Positions 25,409 through 33,948 of a DNA stretch of 64,000 nt are shown here, piece by piece. The notes under the pieces were generated by a model. The model searched no databases, was not told the origin of the DNA, and saw only the letters and a list, made by a program, of their open reading frames with translations. The translations under genes and the position numbers were made by a program. The stretch covers positions 930,001-994,000 of the forward strand of contig CAVSBE010000008.1 in assembly GCA_963726135.1 (NCBI GenBank). Direction: 5' to 3'. Numbering within the stretch: position 1 is the stretch's first letter; each line of letters opens with the position of its first letter. The stretch is from Bog-473 sp963726135. Lineage in GTDB: Bacteria > Actinomycetota > Acidimicrobiia > Acidimicrobiales > RAAP-2.

Positions 25409-26164
25409 TTACGCGCCCGAGGTCAGGACCACAACGTCAACTGGCTGGTCCCGGCCACGAATCGCTACCCGATCGTGGCGGCCCCCTGGGTACTGCGCTT
25501 CAACCAAGGGGTAAAGCGACGCCGCGAGTACAACTTCGCCCGGGGACGCGTGGGCCTGAAGACGAGCGCCAACATTGACTGCGTCACCCAGCGCGGTGAA
25601 GTCCAATATGGTCCCTGCTCCCACATTGCCGACGAACGCGACACCAGCGTTGGCCGCGACGCCGAGAGGCAGTTCGGCGACCTCCGAGGCCAGTTCGAGA
25701 GCAGCAATCGCTGCCTTGTGTCGATATTCGGGGCCGGCGATACCCTGGATGAAGAGGCCCATCACTTCGTCGCCAATCAGCTTGTCCACAATGCCTTCGT
25801 GGTGAATCAGCACCTTCGTCGCTGCGGCATAGAACTCGTTCAGACGCTCGGCAAACCTAGTGGCGTCTGACTGCTCACCCAGAGCTGTCGAAGCTCGCAC
25901 GTCGGCGAATACGACTGCGATGTCGATCTCAATGCCTCCGGTCGGTAGACGATCGAAGCAGAACTGACAGATGTTCGGGTTCTTGCGGGAGGGCTTGTGC
26001 CCGAGGAGACCGACCATTTTGCCGCCCACGCCGCCAAAGGGGTTCAGGCAAAGCTTGCAGCGGGGATCGCTAGGAAGTCGACGAAAGATCCGTTGCGCGA
26101 CCTTCAGGGGTTCGTGACCCTTGACGAGGAGAGCTTCCCAATCGACCGGCTTCGCCACGCCCAA
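25409..26164 (-). CDS. class III adenylate/guanylate cyclase with Cys4 N-terminal motif
   Basis: A 251-aa protein. Residues 35-70 carry two CxxC pairs (CKLCLNPFGG; ICQFCFDRLP), consistent with a zinc-binding or redox module. The cyclase domain (about 80-230) has AVVFADVRASTALGEQSDAT with the first metal Asp, DKLIGDEVMGLFIQGIAG, AANAGVAFVGNVGAG and DFTALGDAVNVGARLQAHAS. This N-terminal arrangement occurs in adenylate cyclases that regulate by metal or redox state (inference). It is the second cyclase in the array. Single-gene unit between S15 and S16. Confidence 0.85.
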   Translation of the reverse strand: MGVAKPVDWEALLVKGHEPLKVAQRIFRRLPSDPRCKLCLNPFGGVGGKMVGLLGHKPSRKNPNICQFCFDRLPTGGIEIDIAVVFADVRASTALGEQSDATRFAERLNEFYAAATKVLIHHEGIVDKLIGDEVMGLFIQGIAGPEYRHKAAIAALELASEVAELPLGVAANAGVAFVGNVGAGTILDFTALGDAVNVGARLQAHASPGEVVLAASLYPLVEAQYPGGRHDRVAIRGRDQPVDVVVLTSGA

Positions 26165-26223
26165 AACTATGGCTCTTCAGCAAGAAAGCCGCCAGGGGCG
26201 AGGAGGTTGTCGCCAGAACGGAG

Positions 26224-26256
26224 GCTGCCCCCGTACGCCGGGAATGGGTGCCACCC
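26224..26256 (-). repeat. attC-like array site S16 (reversed)
   Basis: Reverse complement GGGTGGCACCCATTCCCGGC then GTACGGGGGCAGCC: half inner hairpin, core and right arm. Confidence 0.7.
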
Positions 26257-26405
26257 GTCTACATGGAGCAAACCGGAACGGCAGGCGATGGGACAAGCAT
26301 CACCCGTTCGTACAACGACGGATGGCGCTGGGAACCGTCGTAGCAACTCATTTGATCCACCAAGCAAGTGAGGGCGGCGGAGCTTGCCCAGTCCGGCACG
26401 TTCGG

Positions 26406-26594
26406 CTAGTCGCCCATTTCCTTCCGTCGAGCCAGGTGAACGGTGTACAGGCCGACTCCTGATGCCACCAAGAGAACGATCAAGGCTGCAAAAATCGCCC
26501 AGCGACCTGCGATACCAAACTCGATCGCCGCCACGGCAATTACGGCAACAGGAAGGTAGTAAGACCAACCCAAGGACGAACCACGACGTGACAT
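26406..26594 (-). CDS. small two-helix membrane protein (62 aa)
   Basis: MSRRGSSLGWSYYLPVAVIA leads into one helix (YYLPVAVIAVAAIEFGIAG) and a second (WAIFAALIVLLVASGVGLYT), ending in VHLARRKEMGD. Positive residues at both ends suggest a hairpin with termini inside. No family recognised. It sits alone in a 400-bp unit between S16 and S17, like the 60-aa membrane protein at 12690. Confidence 0.6.
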   Translation of the reverse strand: MSRRGSSLGWSYYLPVAVIAVAAIEFGIAGRWAIFAALIVLLVASGVGLYTVHLARRKEMGD

Positions 26595-26620
26595 TGCTCC
26601 GAAAGCCTATGTAGGGGAGC

Positions 26621-26670
26621 CTGCCCCGTCCGCCGGGTAGGTGTGTCACCTTGCGGCACTTCGAGGATGC
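26621..26670 (-). repeat. attC-like array site S17 (reversed, long type)
   Basis: Reverse complement: CGAAGTGCCGCAAGGTGACA, then CACCTACCCGGCGGACGGGG and CAG. The inner hairpin is shared with S2 (GCAAGGTGACAC); the left arm is degenerate. Confidence 0.72.
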
Positions 26671-26707
26671 GACATCTCCCGTGACGATCGAACGCAAATT
26701 CGGCAAT

Positions 26708-27193
26708 ATGGGACCAATGTCAACGAAATCGGTGCAAGATCAGATGATTGGAAACTACTGCTGGGGCTGCGGAGCAGATAACCCTGCGGGACTCCATCTT
26801 AAGAGCTACTGGGATGGCGGGATGGCTGTTGCCGAGTGGATTCCTCGCGACGAGTTCGCCGCTGGGCCACGGCATTTCCTCAATGGCGGGATCATCGGGA
26901 CTCTTCTCGACTGCCATGGCGTTTGCACGGCCATAGCGAGCGCATACGAACGGGAACAGCGCGCGATAGGGACAGACCCCGAGATCTGGTACGCCACTAC
27001 ATCCCTTCTGGTCGAATATCAGCGTCCCGTACCGATCGACTCCACCATCACGCTGACCGCGCACGTCTCCACGATTGAAGATCGGATCACCACGGTGACA
27101 TGTGTGCTCAGTTCCGAAGCGAAGGACCGTGCCAAGGCTTCTGTCAGTTCTATCCGTGTGCCGGATAATTGGCGTCACGGCCAGAAGGGTTGA
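26708..27193 (+). CDS. hotdog-fold thioesterase (PaaI-like)
   Basis: About 161 aa, starting ATG 26708 or the ATG at 26717 (MSTKSVQDQM). The N-terminal CWGCGADNPAGLHLKSYWDG motif and the hotdog helix HFLNGGIIGTLLDCHGVCTA are typical of the subgroup that hydrolyses acyl-CoA thioesters. LVEYQRPVPIDSTITLTAHV and KDRAKASVSSIRVP complete the fold. The helix has Asn-Gly-Gly and Asp near the expected catalytic place. Substrate unknown. Single-gene unit reading opposite to the reversed sites. Confidence 0.83.
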   Translation: MGPMSTKSVQDQMIGNYCWGCGADNPAGLHLKSYWDGGMAVAEWIPRDEFAAGPRHFLNGGIIGTLLDCHGVCTAIASAYEREQRAIGTDPEIWYATTSLLVEYQRPVPIDSTITLTAHVSTIEDRITTVTCVLSSEAKDRAKASVSSIRVPDNWRHGQKG

Positions 27194-27225
27194 CACTGGC
27201 GCTTCCACGCCACAGTGATTGGCGA

Positions 27226-27250
27226 CTATCCCAGTTCGCCGGGTGAGGGT
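27226..27250 (-). repeat. attC-like array site S18 (reversed)
   Basis: Reverse complement CCCTCACCCGGCGAACTGGG then ATA; the arm variant TGGGATA. Confidence 0.6.
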
Positions 27251-27516
27251 CAGATGCCGCTAGTCATTTCGACGGCATCATGGACGAGGTTGTCCACGCT
27301 CGCCAGCAGCAGAGACACAGCGGGGAACTCGAGGTCGGCGGCTAGGAACCAACGGACCATGATGCGGTGTTGGCGCTTCGTAAAGGTCCCGTCCTCCTCA
27401 AAGTCACTTCGCCACTCAGCCACCAGAGTCAGCAACTGACGAAGTATCTTCGAGGACCAGCCGAGACTGACGAGTTTTGGTGGTAGGAGGCTGTGAAAGC
27501 AGAGTGATGGCCGCAT
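27250..27516 (-). CDS. hypothetical protein (88 aa)
   Basis: Helical protein with SKILRQLLTLVAEWRSDFEE, then DGTFTKRQHRIMVRWFLAAD and FPAVSLLLASVDNLVHDAVE. No motif recognised and no strong ribosome site seen. Kept because it fills the unit between S18 and S19 and ends exactly at S18, as other unit genes do. Confidence 0.45.
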   Translation of the reverse strand: MRPSLCFHSLLPPKLVSLGWSSKILRQLLTLVAEWRSDFEEDGTFTKRQHRIMVRWFLAADLEFPAVSLLLASVDNLVHDAVEMTSGI

Positions 27517-27612
27517 TCAGGTAGTCAATGCACCACCCAAAGGCGACGGCGCGAACCCTGGATCTCGTAGCCTCTCGTCCGGTTCCAGCGACATGTCTTA
27601 TTGTGCCACCGA

Positions 27613-27666
27613 GGGTGCCCCACTTCGCCGGCTGGGGGTTGTACCTGGTGCTCCCCATTGGGACAG
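27613..27666 (-). repeat. attC-like array site S19 (reversed, follows ParB-like copy 1)
   Basis: Outer arms TGTCCCA and TGGGGCA (one G-T pair) with inner GGGG/CCCC pairing and AGCCGGCGAAG. The left arm is identical to S23, the right half is not. Confidence 0.72.
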
Positions 27667-28894
27667 CGGTCACCCGAACTCTTCGAGCGGTTCGGCCACC
27701 TGAGGATCAGTGAAGGCCATTTCACCAGCCCCGGTCGGCGGAACGCCGTGCTCTTTCTGGAACCGGTCTCGCTCCATCTCGCCGGCAAACATGAGAACTA
27801 CCCAGGCGTGGGTGGTGCCCGTTCGGCGCAGTGTCTCGTAGCGATGGTTTCCGTCCTCGAGGAAGTATTTGCCGTCGTGATGCGATACCAACAGCGGCGG
27901 GGGGTGCCACCCCTGCTCGATGCTGTGCTCCATGGCCTCGACGTCGGACTCCCAGACCCCCTCGGCGACGGGAACAACCACTTCGTTACCGACGGGACCG
28001 GCCATCGGCGTGAGTCGGTCGAGCGCGAATCGGATCGGACCTAAGTAGGTCGCGCCGCTCATGGCGAATGCGGCGGCCAGCGCGGAGTTGCTACTGCCCG
28101 GGCTGGCGAGGAAGTCGACCACCCACTCGGCTAGTCGGCTCTCGTCCGCGGCGAGCCGGGCCGAGGCGAGCGAGAACTTCTCGTCGTCGGTCACGCCGAT
28201 GCCGTCGCGATCAGCTCGGCGAGCCCTACCAAGGAGGGGATCCGTTCGTAACTGGCGTCGAAGTGGAGGCCGAGTGGATCCATGAGAATCGGTCGGATCC
28301 CGGCCCGGCGGGCGCCGACTACGTCGATGGCAGGCATGTCACCGACGTACCAAATCTGGTCCGCATCGAGGCTGAGGAGGTCGATGGCCACCTCGAAGAT
28401 CCGCGGATCGGGCTTCATGACGCCGACGTTTCCGGAATCGATGACGCACTCGATGTCCACGCCGATGCCGGGACCGACTTGGCACAGCTCGAGTTGGGCG
28501 AGCCGCGGGCCCATCATGCCATCGGCGTTGGAGATGATACCGAGCCGGACCCCGGTGTCGGCGAGGGCTTGCAGTCCTTCGCGACTGCCCGGCACCGGTT
28601 CGACCCACAGCGCCGCATCGGCGAACTCGCTGTCGAGGTGGCGATGGGCCTCGTCACGCCGATCCTGCGGTACGCCGCACTCGTCGACATACGTCTGGAG
28701 GTAGTCGAGCCACGCCTCGGTCCAGTTGGCCTCGACGTCGAGGTGGGTGCCGAACCTTGCTGCGGCCCGGTAGTGCGCGTCGGCCAGCACCTCTCGAGGG
28801 ACGGAGCACTCGGCTCGTGCGAAAGCCCCCAGGATCCGCTCGGGGTCAGGGAGGACGAACACGCCGCCGGCGTCGAGGAGCACGGCGGCGGGAG
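27659..28894 (-). repeat. HAD + ParB-like duplicated block, copy 1 (1236 bp)
   Basis: Matches 35802-37038 in inverted orientation. I see two substitutions and one single-base indel. Identity begins inside the HAD 5' end and stops in the left arm region of the array sites S19/S23. Confidence 0.9.
27670..28194 (-). CDS. ParB/sulfiredoxin-fold-like protein, intact copy
   Basis: A 174-aa protein. N-terminal half helical (SLASARLAADESRLAEWVVD); the centre has VVPVAEGVWESDVEAMEHSI and LEDGNHRYETLRRTGTTHAW, the G-N-H-R-x-E signature of ParB-nuclease/sulfiredoxin-like folds, followed by a VVLMFAG strand. The exact reaction is unknown. Start overlaps the HAD stop by 4 bp (ATGA), so the two are co-translated. 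The second copy at 36502 is frameshifted, making this the functional one. Confidence 0.75.
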   Translation of the reverse strand: MTDDEKFSLASARLAADESRLAEWVVDFLASPGSSNSALAAAFAMSGATYLGPIRFALDRLTPMAGPVGNEVVVPVAEGVWESDVEAMEHSIEQGWHPPPLLVSHHDGKYFLEDGNHRYETLRRTGTTHAWVVLMFAGEMERDRFQKEHGVPPTGAGEMAFTDPQVAEPLEEFG

Positions 28895-28910
28895 CGCGGC
28901 CTGGGGCCAT
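28191..28910 (-). CDS. HAD-superfamily (subfamily IA) hydrolase, copy 1
   Basis: About 239 aa from ATG 28910. Motif I is AVLLDAGGVFVLPDPERILG (nucleophile Asp; the usual second Asp is Gly, which argues for an unusual or reduced phosphatase). Motif II is LGIISNADGMMG, motif III Lys in VGVMKPDPRIFEVAI, motif IV VGDMPAIDVVGARRAG. Forms a two-gene operon with the ParB-like gene. The first six codons differ from copy 2 because the duplicated block begins just inside the gene. Confidence 0.85.
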   Translation of the reverse strand: MAPGRAPAAVLLDAGGVFVLPDPERILGAFARAECSVPREVLADAHYRAAARFGTHLDVEANWTEAWLDYLQTYVDECGVPQDRRDEAHRHLDSEFADAALWVEPVPGSREGLQALADTGVRLGIISNADGMMGPRLAQLELCQVGPGIGVDIECVIDSGNVGVMKPDPRIFEVAIDLLSLDADQIWYVGDMPAIDVVGARRAGIRPILMDPLGLHFDASYERIPSLVGLAELIATASA

Positions 28911-29007
28911 ATGTTCCGGTGAGCCTGGCCTCCGCTTCATCACCGACCGAGCGATTTAGGGCGTGCTCAGGCCCGAAATTGGGTTGCCCCTGTAAAGGTC
29001 ATGTGGG

Positions 29008-29208
29008 TCATGACCCCTCGGCTGGGTGGTGCTCGACGACGGCATCGGATCCTGGGAAGAAGAATCCTTCGTGTCCGTCATCGCTCCACCGCACCCGGTA
29101 AGGAGGGGCTCCGCTCTCACCCTCGACAGTGAGGATGACCGCCTCGCGGACGGGCTGTCCCGTGTGGTGGCCCTTGACGACGATCTTGTCTCCGATTGCA
29201 GCTTGCAC
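29008..29208 (-). CDS. DUF1918 protein (66 aa)
   Basis: MQAAIGDKIVVKGHHTGQPV, then REAVILTVEGESGAPPYRVR and WSDDGHEGFFFPGSDAVVEH: the complete DUF1918 pattern, a small beta-barrel domain widespread in actinobacteria, of unknown function. Intact and full length. Located between the HAD copy 1 and S20. Confidence 0.88.
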   Translation of the reverse strand: MQAAIGDKIVVKGHHTGQPVREAVILTVEGESGAPPYRVRWSDDGHEGFFFPGSDAVVEHHPAEGS

Positions 29209-29387
29209 GGCGAATGCCTCCTTACGACTCGGCTGACGGCGGCAGCTTGGCCTGATTGGCCCTCACCTCAAGTCTGGCCACAAATCGGGTCAGGCCGTCC
29301 AGGGCCGAAGGTCCCACTTGGGCGACCGTGCCGGGTGCCAGGCGGCGCAGGACCGCTCGCAATATGCCGCTACCGGGCGCGGCCCCA

Positions 29388-29441
29388 GGGTGCCCCACTT
29401 CGCCGGGACGGGTGCCACCGTGCGGCACGACTGGGGCAGGC
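29388..29441 (-). repeat. attC-like array site S20 (reversed, long type, complete)
   Basis: Reverse complement: CTGCCCCAGTCGTGCCGCAC, then GGTGGCACCCGTCCCGGCGA and AGTGGGGCACC. Both arms and the inner hairpin are intact; nearly the mirror of S2. Confidence 0.85.
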
Positions 29442-29631
29442 AGGGCGTAGCCGACCAAATCAGCGCTTACCGTTGCACGCCCATGAGAATTGCACTCAGC
29501 GCGGTGGTACGGTGACCACTGGGGTCGCCGGTTTGGACACACGGCTGATCGGCGTCGCCGGACAGACAAACGAACAAGGGGCGTACCGGTCGAAGCGAGA
29601 TCTGCTTGGGCCTTCGCCGAAAAGGGGTCCC

Positions 29632-30156
29632 GTGAGAAGAACCTGCATCTTCACCGTCGTAGCCGTCCTTGGCCTCACCTTCTTCGAAGGTTCCGCGTCA
29701 GCGACTCCCACTGGAGGGAAAGTAGTGCCTTACGTCGAGATAGGTAGCGGTACGGTCACGTCGACGGTGCAGGATGTGACCACCACCGTTGGCCATGTCT
29801 TTGGCACCCCTATATTTCGAGGTACCACGAGTGGTTCACAGGTAGCGGCTAGTCCTCCGCCACCGTGCGGACCCGGCGCGGGCAGCCCAGTTACGGGCTC
29901 GGTCACCACAACAGCATCAAATGGTAGCCAGTTGACCTTCTCATTGAACGGAACCGTGTGCGTATCTGCCACGACTTCTTCGTACACCCGGTACCTAGTG
30001 GCAGCTACGGTCACGGTTACGGGCGGTACGGGTGAATTCGCCGGCGCAACCGGTGGTGGTAAGCAATATTCGGTCGTAACTCTCTATCCGACTACGTATG
30101 GCACCCAGGGGCCCTTCGCCTCGTTTCTCTTCGGCACCATTCAACTCGCTGGTTAA
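29632..30156 (+). CDS. secreted beta-rich protein
   Basis: A 174-aa protein starting at GTG 29632 with AAAAGGGG upstream. Signal peptide VRRTCIFTVVAVLGLTFFEG with a SASA cleavage region. The mature part is rich in Thr, Ser and Gly with VVPYVEIGSGTVTSTVQDVT, two cysteines (PPPCGPGAG; GTVCVSATTS) and VTVTGGTGEFAGATGGGKQY, a pattern seen in secreted jelly-roll or allene-oxide-cyclase-like barrels. No function assigned. The similar GTGEFAGATG-type turn in the 11954 gene suggests the two are distant relatives. Confidence 0.65.
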   Translation: MRRTCIFTVVAVLGLTFFEGSASATPTGGKVVPYVEIGSGTVTSTVQDVTTTVGHVFGTPIFRGTTSGSQVAASPPPPCGPGAGSPVTGSVTTTASNGSQLTFSLNGTVCVSATTSSYTRYLVAATVTVTGGTGEFAGATGGGKQYSVVTLYPTTYGTQGPFASFLFGTIQLAG

Positions 30157-30201
30157 CGTCTTCCGGATTCGGAAACCCAACCGATTCAGATAGGTCCGGG
30201 A

Positions 30202-30219
30202 CTGCCCCAATTCGCCGGC
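30202..30219 (-). repeat. attC-like array site S21 (reversed, cut by IS110 remnant)
   Basis: Reverse complement GCCGGCGAATTGGGGCAG: core and right arm only. The left half is missing where the IS110 remnant begins. Confidence 0.65.
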
Positions 30220-30243
30220 TAGACATCCCACGGCCGCAGGAAG

Positions 30244-31460
30244 TCAAGCGGCCAGTTCGGACTGCTCGGGCCAAGCGATGAGTTCGTCGTACGTGACTTG
30301 TCGCTCCAAGCAGACATGAAGGAGTCCGACCAGGCGGTTTGCGAGCTGTCGGAGCGCTTGACGGTGGGTCTTGCCTCGGGCCTGGAGCTGGTCGTAGTAG
30401 TTGCGGGCTCCCGGTGACGTGTTGACGGCGCAGAACGCCCACCGGTCACAGGCGTCTGCGAGGCGGCGGTTGCGGGCGTAACGGGCGAGAACGACCCGGC
30501 TGTGGCCCGAGGCGTTGGTCACTGGTGACGTGCCGGCGTAGTTCTTGCGAGACTTAGGCCCCGAGAAACGAGTCCGGTCATCACCGAACTCGCCCAGCAC
30601 CCGGGCACCGAGGACCGTCCCTAGTCCTGGCAGGGAGAGGACGACCTTGGCGTCCGGTGCTGCTCAAAATGGTCCGCTGAGCGCCGCCTCGAGCTCGGCG
30701 ATCTGCGCGTTGAAGGTGGCGATGAACGCCAGGGCCGACGTGGTGACGAGCCCATGCGCCTTGGCGATTAGCTCGGGGGCTTCGAGTTGCTCGGCGCGCA
30801 GTGCCTCTTGGATCTCCTCGGCTCGGCGTTCGACGTTGCGCTGGCGGCCACCCTTGCGCAGCGCCGAGGCGATCTTCGAGCGCGACAGCTCCCGGCCGAG
30901 CTCGGGGGTGGGGGCGACGGCCAAGACGGCCAGGGCATCGGTGCTGGCCAGATCGGTGCCGAAGGCCACGAGGCACCCGGGGTAGTACTCGCGCAACGAC
31001 GAACGCAGCGCATTGAGCTGGCGCTGGCGGCCCCAGATGGCGCTCTGGTGCGCCCGGGCCAAGAGCTTCACCCCCTCGGCCAGATCGGAGTCACCGGCGA
31101 ACGGGGCGGTGGTTGTGCCGGTCGGTGCGCACCAGGTCGGCCAGCACCTTGGCGTCGCCCGGGTCGGACTTCGCTCCCGACGTGGCGTGGCGGTCCCGAT
31201 AGCGCGCCGATGCCATCGGGTTGATGGCGTAGACCTCGTAGCCCGCGGCGAGCAGCGACCACACGACCAGACCCACGGTCGATCTCGATGCCGACGACCA
31301 CCGCCTCGTCATCGTCGGCATGCTCGGCGACGAGCCGATGGAGATCGCCGATCCCGGCCACGCTGTCGGGGACCCGGCGTTTCCCGAGCACCATTCCGTC
31401 CTCGGCCATCACGCAGACGTCGTGATGGTCCTCGGCCCAGTCCACTCCCACAAAGAGCAC
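30244..31460 (-). pseudogene. IS110-family transposase, frameshifted, next to an array site
   Basis: Starts at ATG 31460: MLFVGVDWAEDHHDVCVMAE with the first Asp of the DEDD core. Frame breaks occur near 31290, 31080 and 30660. Between them, QLNALRSSLREYYPGCLVAF and ALRKGGRQRNVERRAEEIQE are read. The C-terminal part GDDRTRFSGPKSRKNYAGTS to RRLADACDRWAFCAVNTSPG carries the conserved Ser domain. Its 3' end is 25 bp from S21. GACATCCCAC occurs at both flanks (30221-30230 and 31524-31533), perhaps marking element ends. Different subtype from the 7711-8760 remnant. Confidence 0.83.
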
Positions 31461-31780
31461 TGCTCCTCCTCTCGCTCGTGAGCCCGAGGAGATGCGCAGC
31501 GACCTAATGGATCAGTGCTCGAGGCACGACATCCCACCAGCTGTCTGTCTCCTCACCAACCCGACGGGGCACGATCTAGCGATAGGGCTCATGGCCCGGG
31601 TCGCACGAGTGCTCCCCCCAGGTGGCTCGGAGACCAGCCTGCCTCTTTCGCAAGCCGGTCAAGACCCATTAGGTGACATACTTCCGACCGGGGCCCCCAT
31701 CGTTCGGTAGCCCCCGCGATCTGCCACGTTGCCGACCCACGCCCGAAGCGTGCTCGCCGACCATTGCGTAACCTCGGAGC

Positions 31781-32650
31781 GTGGGCGAAGCCGCTGGCGA
31801 AGGAGTCCTCAACGACGCCGTTGCAGCCTTCGTCAGTGCCCTGGGGGACCACCTGATCGCTGCCTTTGCCCTCGGCAGCCTCGCGCACGGCGGGTTCAGC
31901 GAGCTGGTTAGCGACGTCGACATCGGTCTCGTCCTCACCGATGAGTCGCGGCGCTCAGAAGTACGGAAGATCCAGTCTGTTGCCAAGGACGTGCGGGGCC
32001 GTGGCAGCGAACTGCACAAACGGCTGTCGGTGTTCTGGGCCACGGAGTCCACACTTCGAGAAGGCACGGATGGCGGACGGTTTCCCCCGCTCGACCGCCT
32101 CGACCTCATCGAATACGGGCGGTTACTAGTTGGTAACGATCCGCGGGAAGGCATGGTGCGACCCAGCCGGATTGACCTCCTCGTGGGCGGGGCCGAGTTT
32201 GCTCTCGACTTCCTCTCTGGTGAGAAGAAGATTCGCGCGCTCGTACCGGCTCGCGTGGGTTCGATTCTCTCAAGGGACCCCTCGGTCACCCAGCAGATGC
32301 GCAACCCAGGCATGCTGGTGGACCAAGGCCCACGGCGCTTGACGAAACTCGTGCTGTTCCCGGTTCGGTTCCTATTCACAGCCGAGACAGCCCAGGTGGG
32401 GACCAACGCGCTGGCGGTGGAGCACTGCCTTGCCGACCCTCGCATTCCGGCCAAGGAACTAATCAAGGCCGCCATGGGATGGCGACAGATTGCGCCTCAA
32501 GATGTCGCCGTCGCCGCACGCCTCATCGATGAGGGCCTTATCCCGCTCTACTGTTACTTCATCGAGGACCATCGCCAGCGCCTTTCCAGTATTGGTCGAG
32601 GGGACCTGGCTAAGCGCTACGAGCGGTGGCGGGCGCGGCTCCTCGCATGA
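31781..32650 (+). CDS. nucleotidyltransferase-domain protein
   Basis: A 289-aa protein from GTG 31781. The pol-beta-type active site is visible: LIAAFALGSLAHGGFSELVS, then DVDIGLVL (GS-x9-DxD). The rest is helical (FLSGEKKIRALVPARVGSIL; LTKLVLFPVRFLFTAETAQV), as in minimal nucleotidyltransferases that modify antibiotics or tRNA/protein targets. No HEPN partner gene is adjacent. Acceptor unknown. Intact, between the IS110 remnant and a methyltransferase fragment. Confidence 0.78.
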   Translation: MGEAAGEGVLNDAVAAFVSALGDHLIAAFALGSLAHGGFSELVSDVDIGLVLTDESRRSEVRKIQSVAKDVRGRGSELHKRLSVFWATESTLREGTDGGRFPPLDRLDLIEYGRLLVGNDPREGMVRPSRIDLLVGGAEFALDFLSGEKKIRALVPARVGSILSRDPSVTQQMRNPGMLVDQGPRRLTKLVLFPVRFLFTAETAQVGTNALAVEHCLADPRIPAKELIKAAMGWRQIAPQDVAVAARLIDEGLIPLYCYFIEDHRQRLSSIGRGDLAKRYERWRARLLA

Positions 32651-32697
32651 GGCGTTCGGTTGACCGAGGACCCAGAAGGCGACTGGCCTCTCGTTTC

Positions 32698-33084
32698 ATG
32701 ATGGGGTGCCCGCTGTGGAGCGAACTCAGGGACGACGTTGCCCGGCTCATGGCAGGGGACCGGGCCGGGCTGATGGCGACGGATCCGCCGTACCTCGTCG
32801 ACTACGACGGGACCAATCACCTGCCGCCCAACACCGACGACGTGAGGGTGCCAGAGGACCGACCATGGGACGCCTACATCGACGCGGGCCACGCCAGTGC
32901 CTTCTTCACCGGCTTCCTGGCGGTCGCTCTGGCCGAGGCTCTGACCGAATGCGCGCCTATGGCTGAGGCCCAGGTCACCATCGACACCGCCGAGGCCCGG
33001 ACTTGTTTTGGGCCATCAACGAGCGCATCCAGCAGATATCTCACCAGCGCCGGGGCGCAACCAGTCTCGCACTCACTCAGTTGA
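32698..33084 (+). pseudogene. DNA (N4/N6) methyltransferase, N-terminal fragment
   Basis: Starts MMGCPLWSELRDDVARLMAG and contains the catalytic motif IV in ATDPPYLVDYDGTNHLPPNT followed by WDAYIDAGHASAFFTGFLAV. That is the beginning of an adenine/cytosine-N4 methylase of the phage type. After about residue 85 the sequence becomes non-homologous and stops at 33084, so more than half of the enzyme is missing. No restriction gene nearby. Likely a phage or island relic. Confidence 0.7.
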
Positions 33085-33539
33085 ACAACGAGATCATCTC
33101 GAAGTGGACGCCCGTTTAATGCGACTCATTAGTGAGCCTCTCAACAACCTGCTGAACCGTCGCAAGCTCATCGAACCTGAGCACGGCTCAAGTATCTGGC
33201 ACCGTGACGGTCTGGACGATCTGCACACCCCATCCATCCGTCCCCGACTACACGGGAACCAACTCCCACAAGTAATGCCGTTAGGAACTCACCCGTTCTC
33301 TGATCCCGAAGCCGTATCGCTGACCCGAGGTCTGGTCCTTCGACGCTGCTACGGGCCTCGACGATTAGATGTCACCTACAGGTTGAGAGTTGGCTGATTA
33401 CCGTCTACAAGAAGTTCTCGCCACCGCAATTCCAACAGCGGTGATTGCCATCGGCATCTATGCGAAGGTCTTGCATAGCCCCGCTGCCCTTCGCTTTGGC
33501 CCAGAATCGGAATCAGACTGAATAAATGCAGCGACCTTG
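33085..33539. other. stretch without a recognisable gene
   Basis: About 450 bp between the methylase fragment and the coiled-coil gene. One plus-strand frame crosses it without motifs; no array site is visible. Confidence 0.4.
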
Positions 33540-33794
33540 TTAGTTCGTTACCGAAATACCCTCACCATTCGGGACCAGTGCGGCTAATGTGAGTCTCTGT
33601 ATCGTTGCTAACAGTGCCAGCACCCGTTCGTGCTCGTGCTGCCGCTGGTCCAACTGTGTCTGCAGTTCGTCAAACTGTGTCTGCAGTTCCTCGTGCAACT
33701 TGCACGCCCGCTCCAGATGCTCGACCCTGCGACGGAGTGCCTCGCACTCGTCCTCGGCCTTGTTCGCCCGCTCTTTCCAGTCCTTTTTACTCAT
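33540..33794 (-). CDS. coiled-coil protein (84 aa)
   Basis: MSKKDWKERANKAEDECEAL leads into an almost continuous heptad helix (RRRVEHLERACKLHEELQTQ, with tandem FDELQTQ-LDQRQ repeats), ending NGEGISVTN. GAGAGAGG precedes ATG 33794. It lies 10 bp downstream of the SHOCT peptide gene and is probably co-transcribed with it. A long oligomerising helix beside a SHOCT peptide suggests a scaffold or regulator; no direct homologue recognised. Confidence 0.65.
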   Translation of the reverse strand: MSKKDWKERANKAEDECEALRRRVEHLERACKLHEELQTQFDELQTQLDQRQHEHERVLALLATIQRLTLAALVPNGEGISVTN

Positions 33795-33804
33795 GATTCC
33801 TCTC

Positions 33805-33948
33805 TCACGAGTCGTCCAGCGCCATGAGGGGATGCTGCACGAACTCCTCGTCGGTGAGCAAACCGCTCTGATGGAGGTCCGCCAGCTTCTTCAACTGCTC
33901 GGCGGGGTCGGCCGCTTGCCGTGGCGGCGTAGGCATGCGCCGAGTCAT
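33805..33948 (-). CDS. SHOCT-domain peptide (47 aa)
   Basis: MTRRMPTPPRQAADPAEQLK, then KLADLHQSGLLTDEEFVQHP: the SHOCT consensus (L..L..L...G.lTdEEF) in a stand-alone peptide. GAGGAG lies 7-12 nt before ATG 33948. SHOCT domains are usually C-terminal oligomerisation modules of membrane proteins; a free one next to a coiled-coil gene is uncommon. The stop is 10 bp before the coiled-coil ATG. Confidence 0.7.
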   Translation of the reverse strand: MTRRMPTPPRQAADPAEQLKKLADLHQSGLLTDEEFVQHPLMALDDS

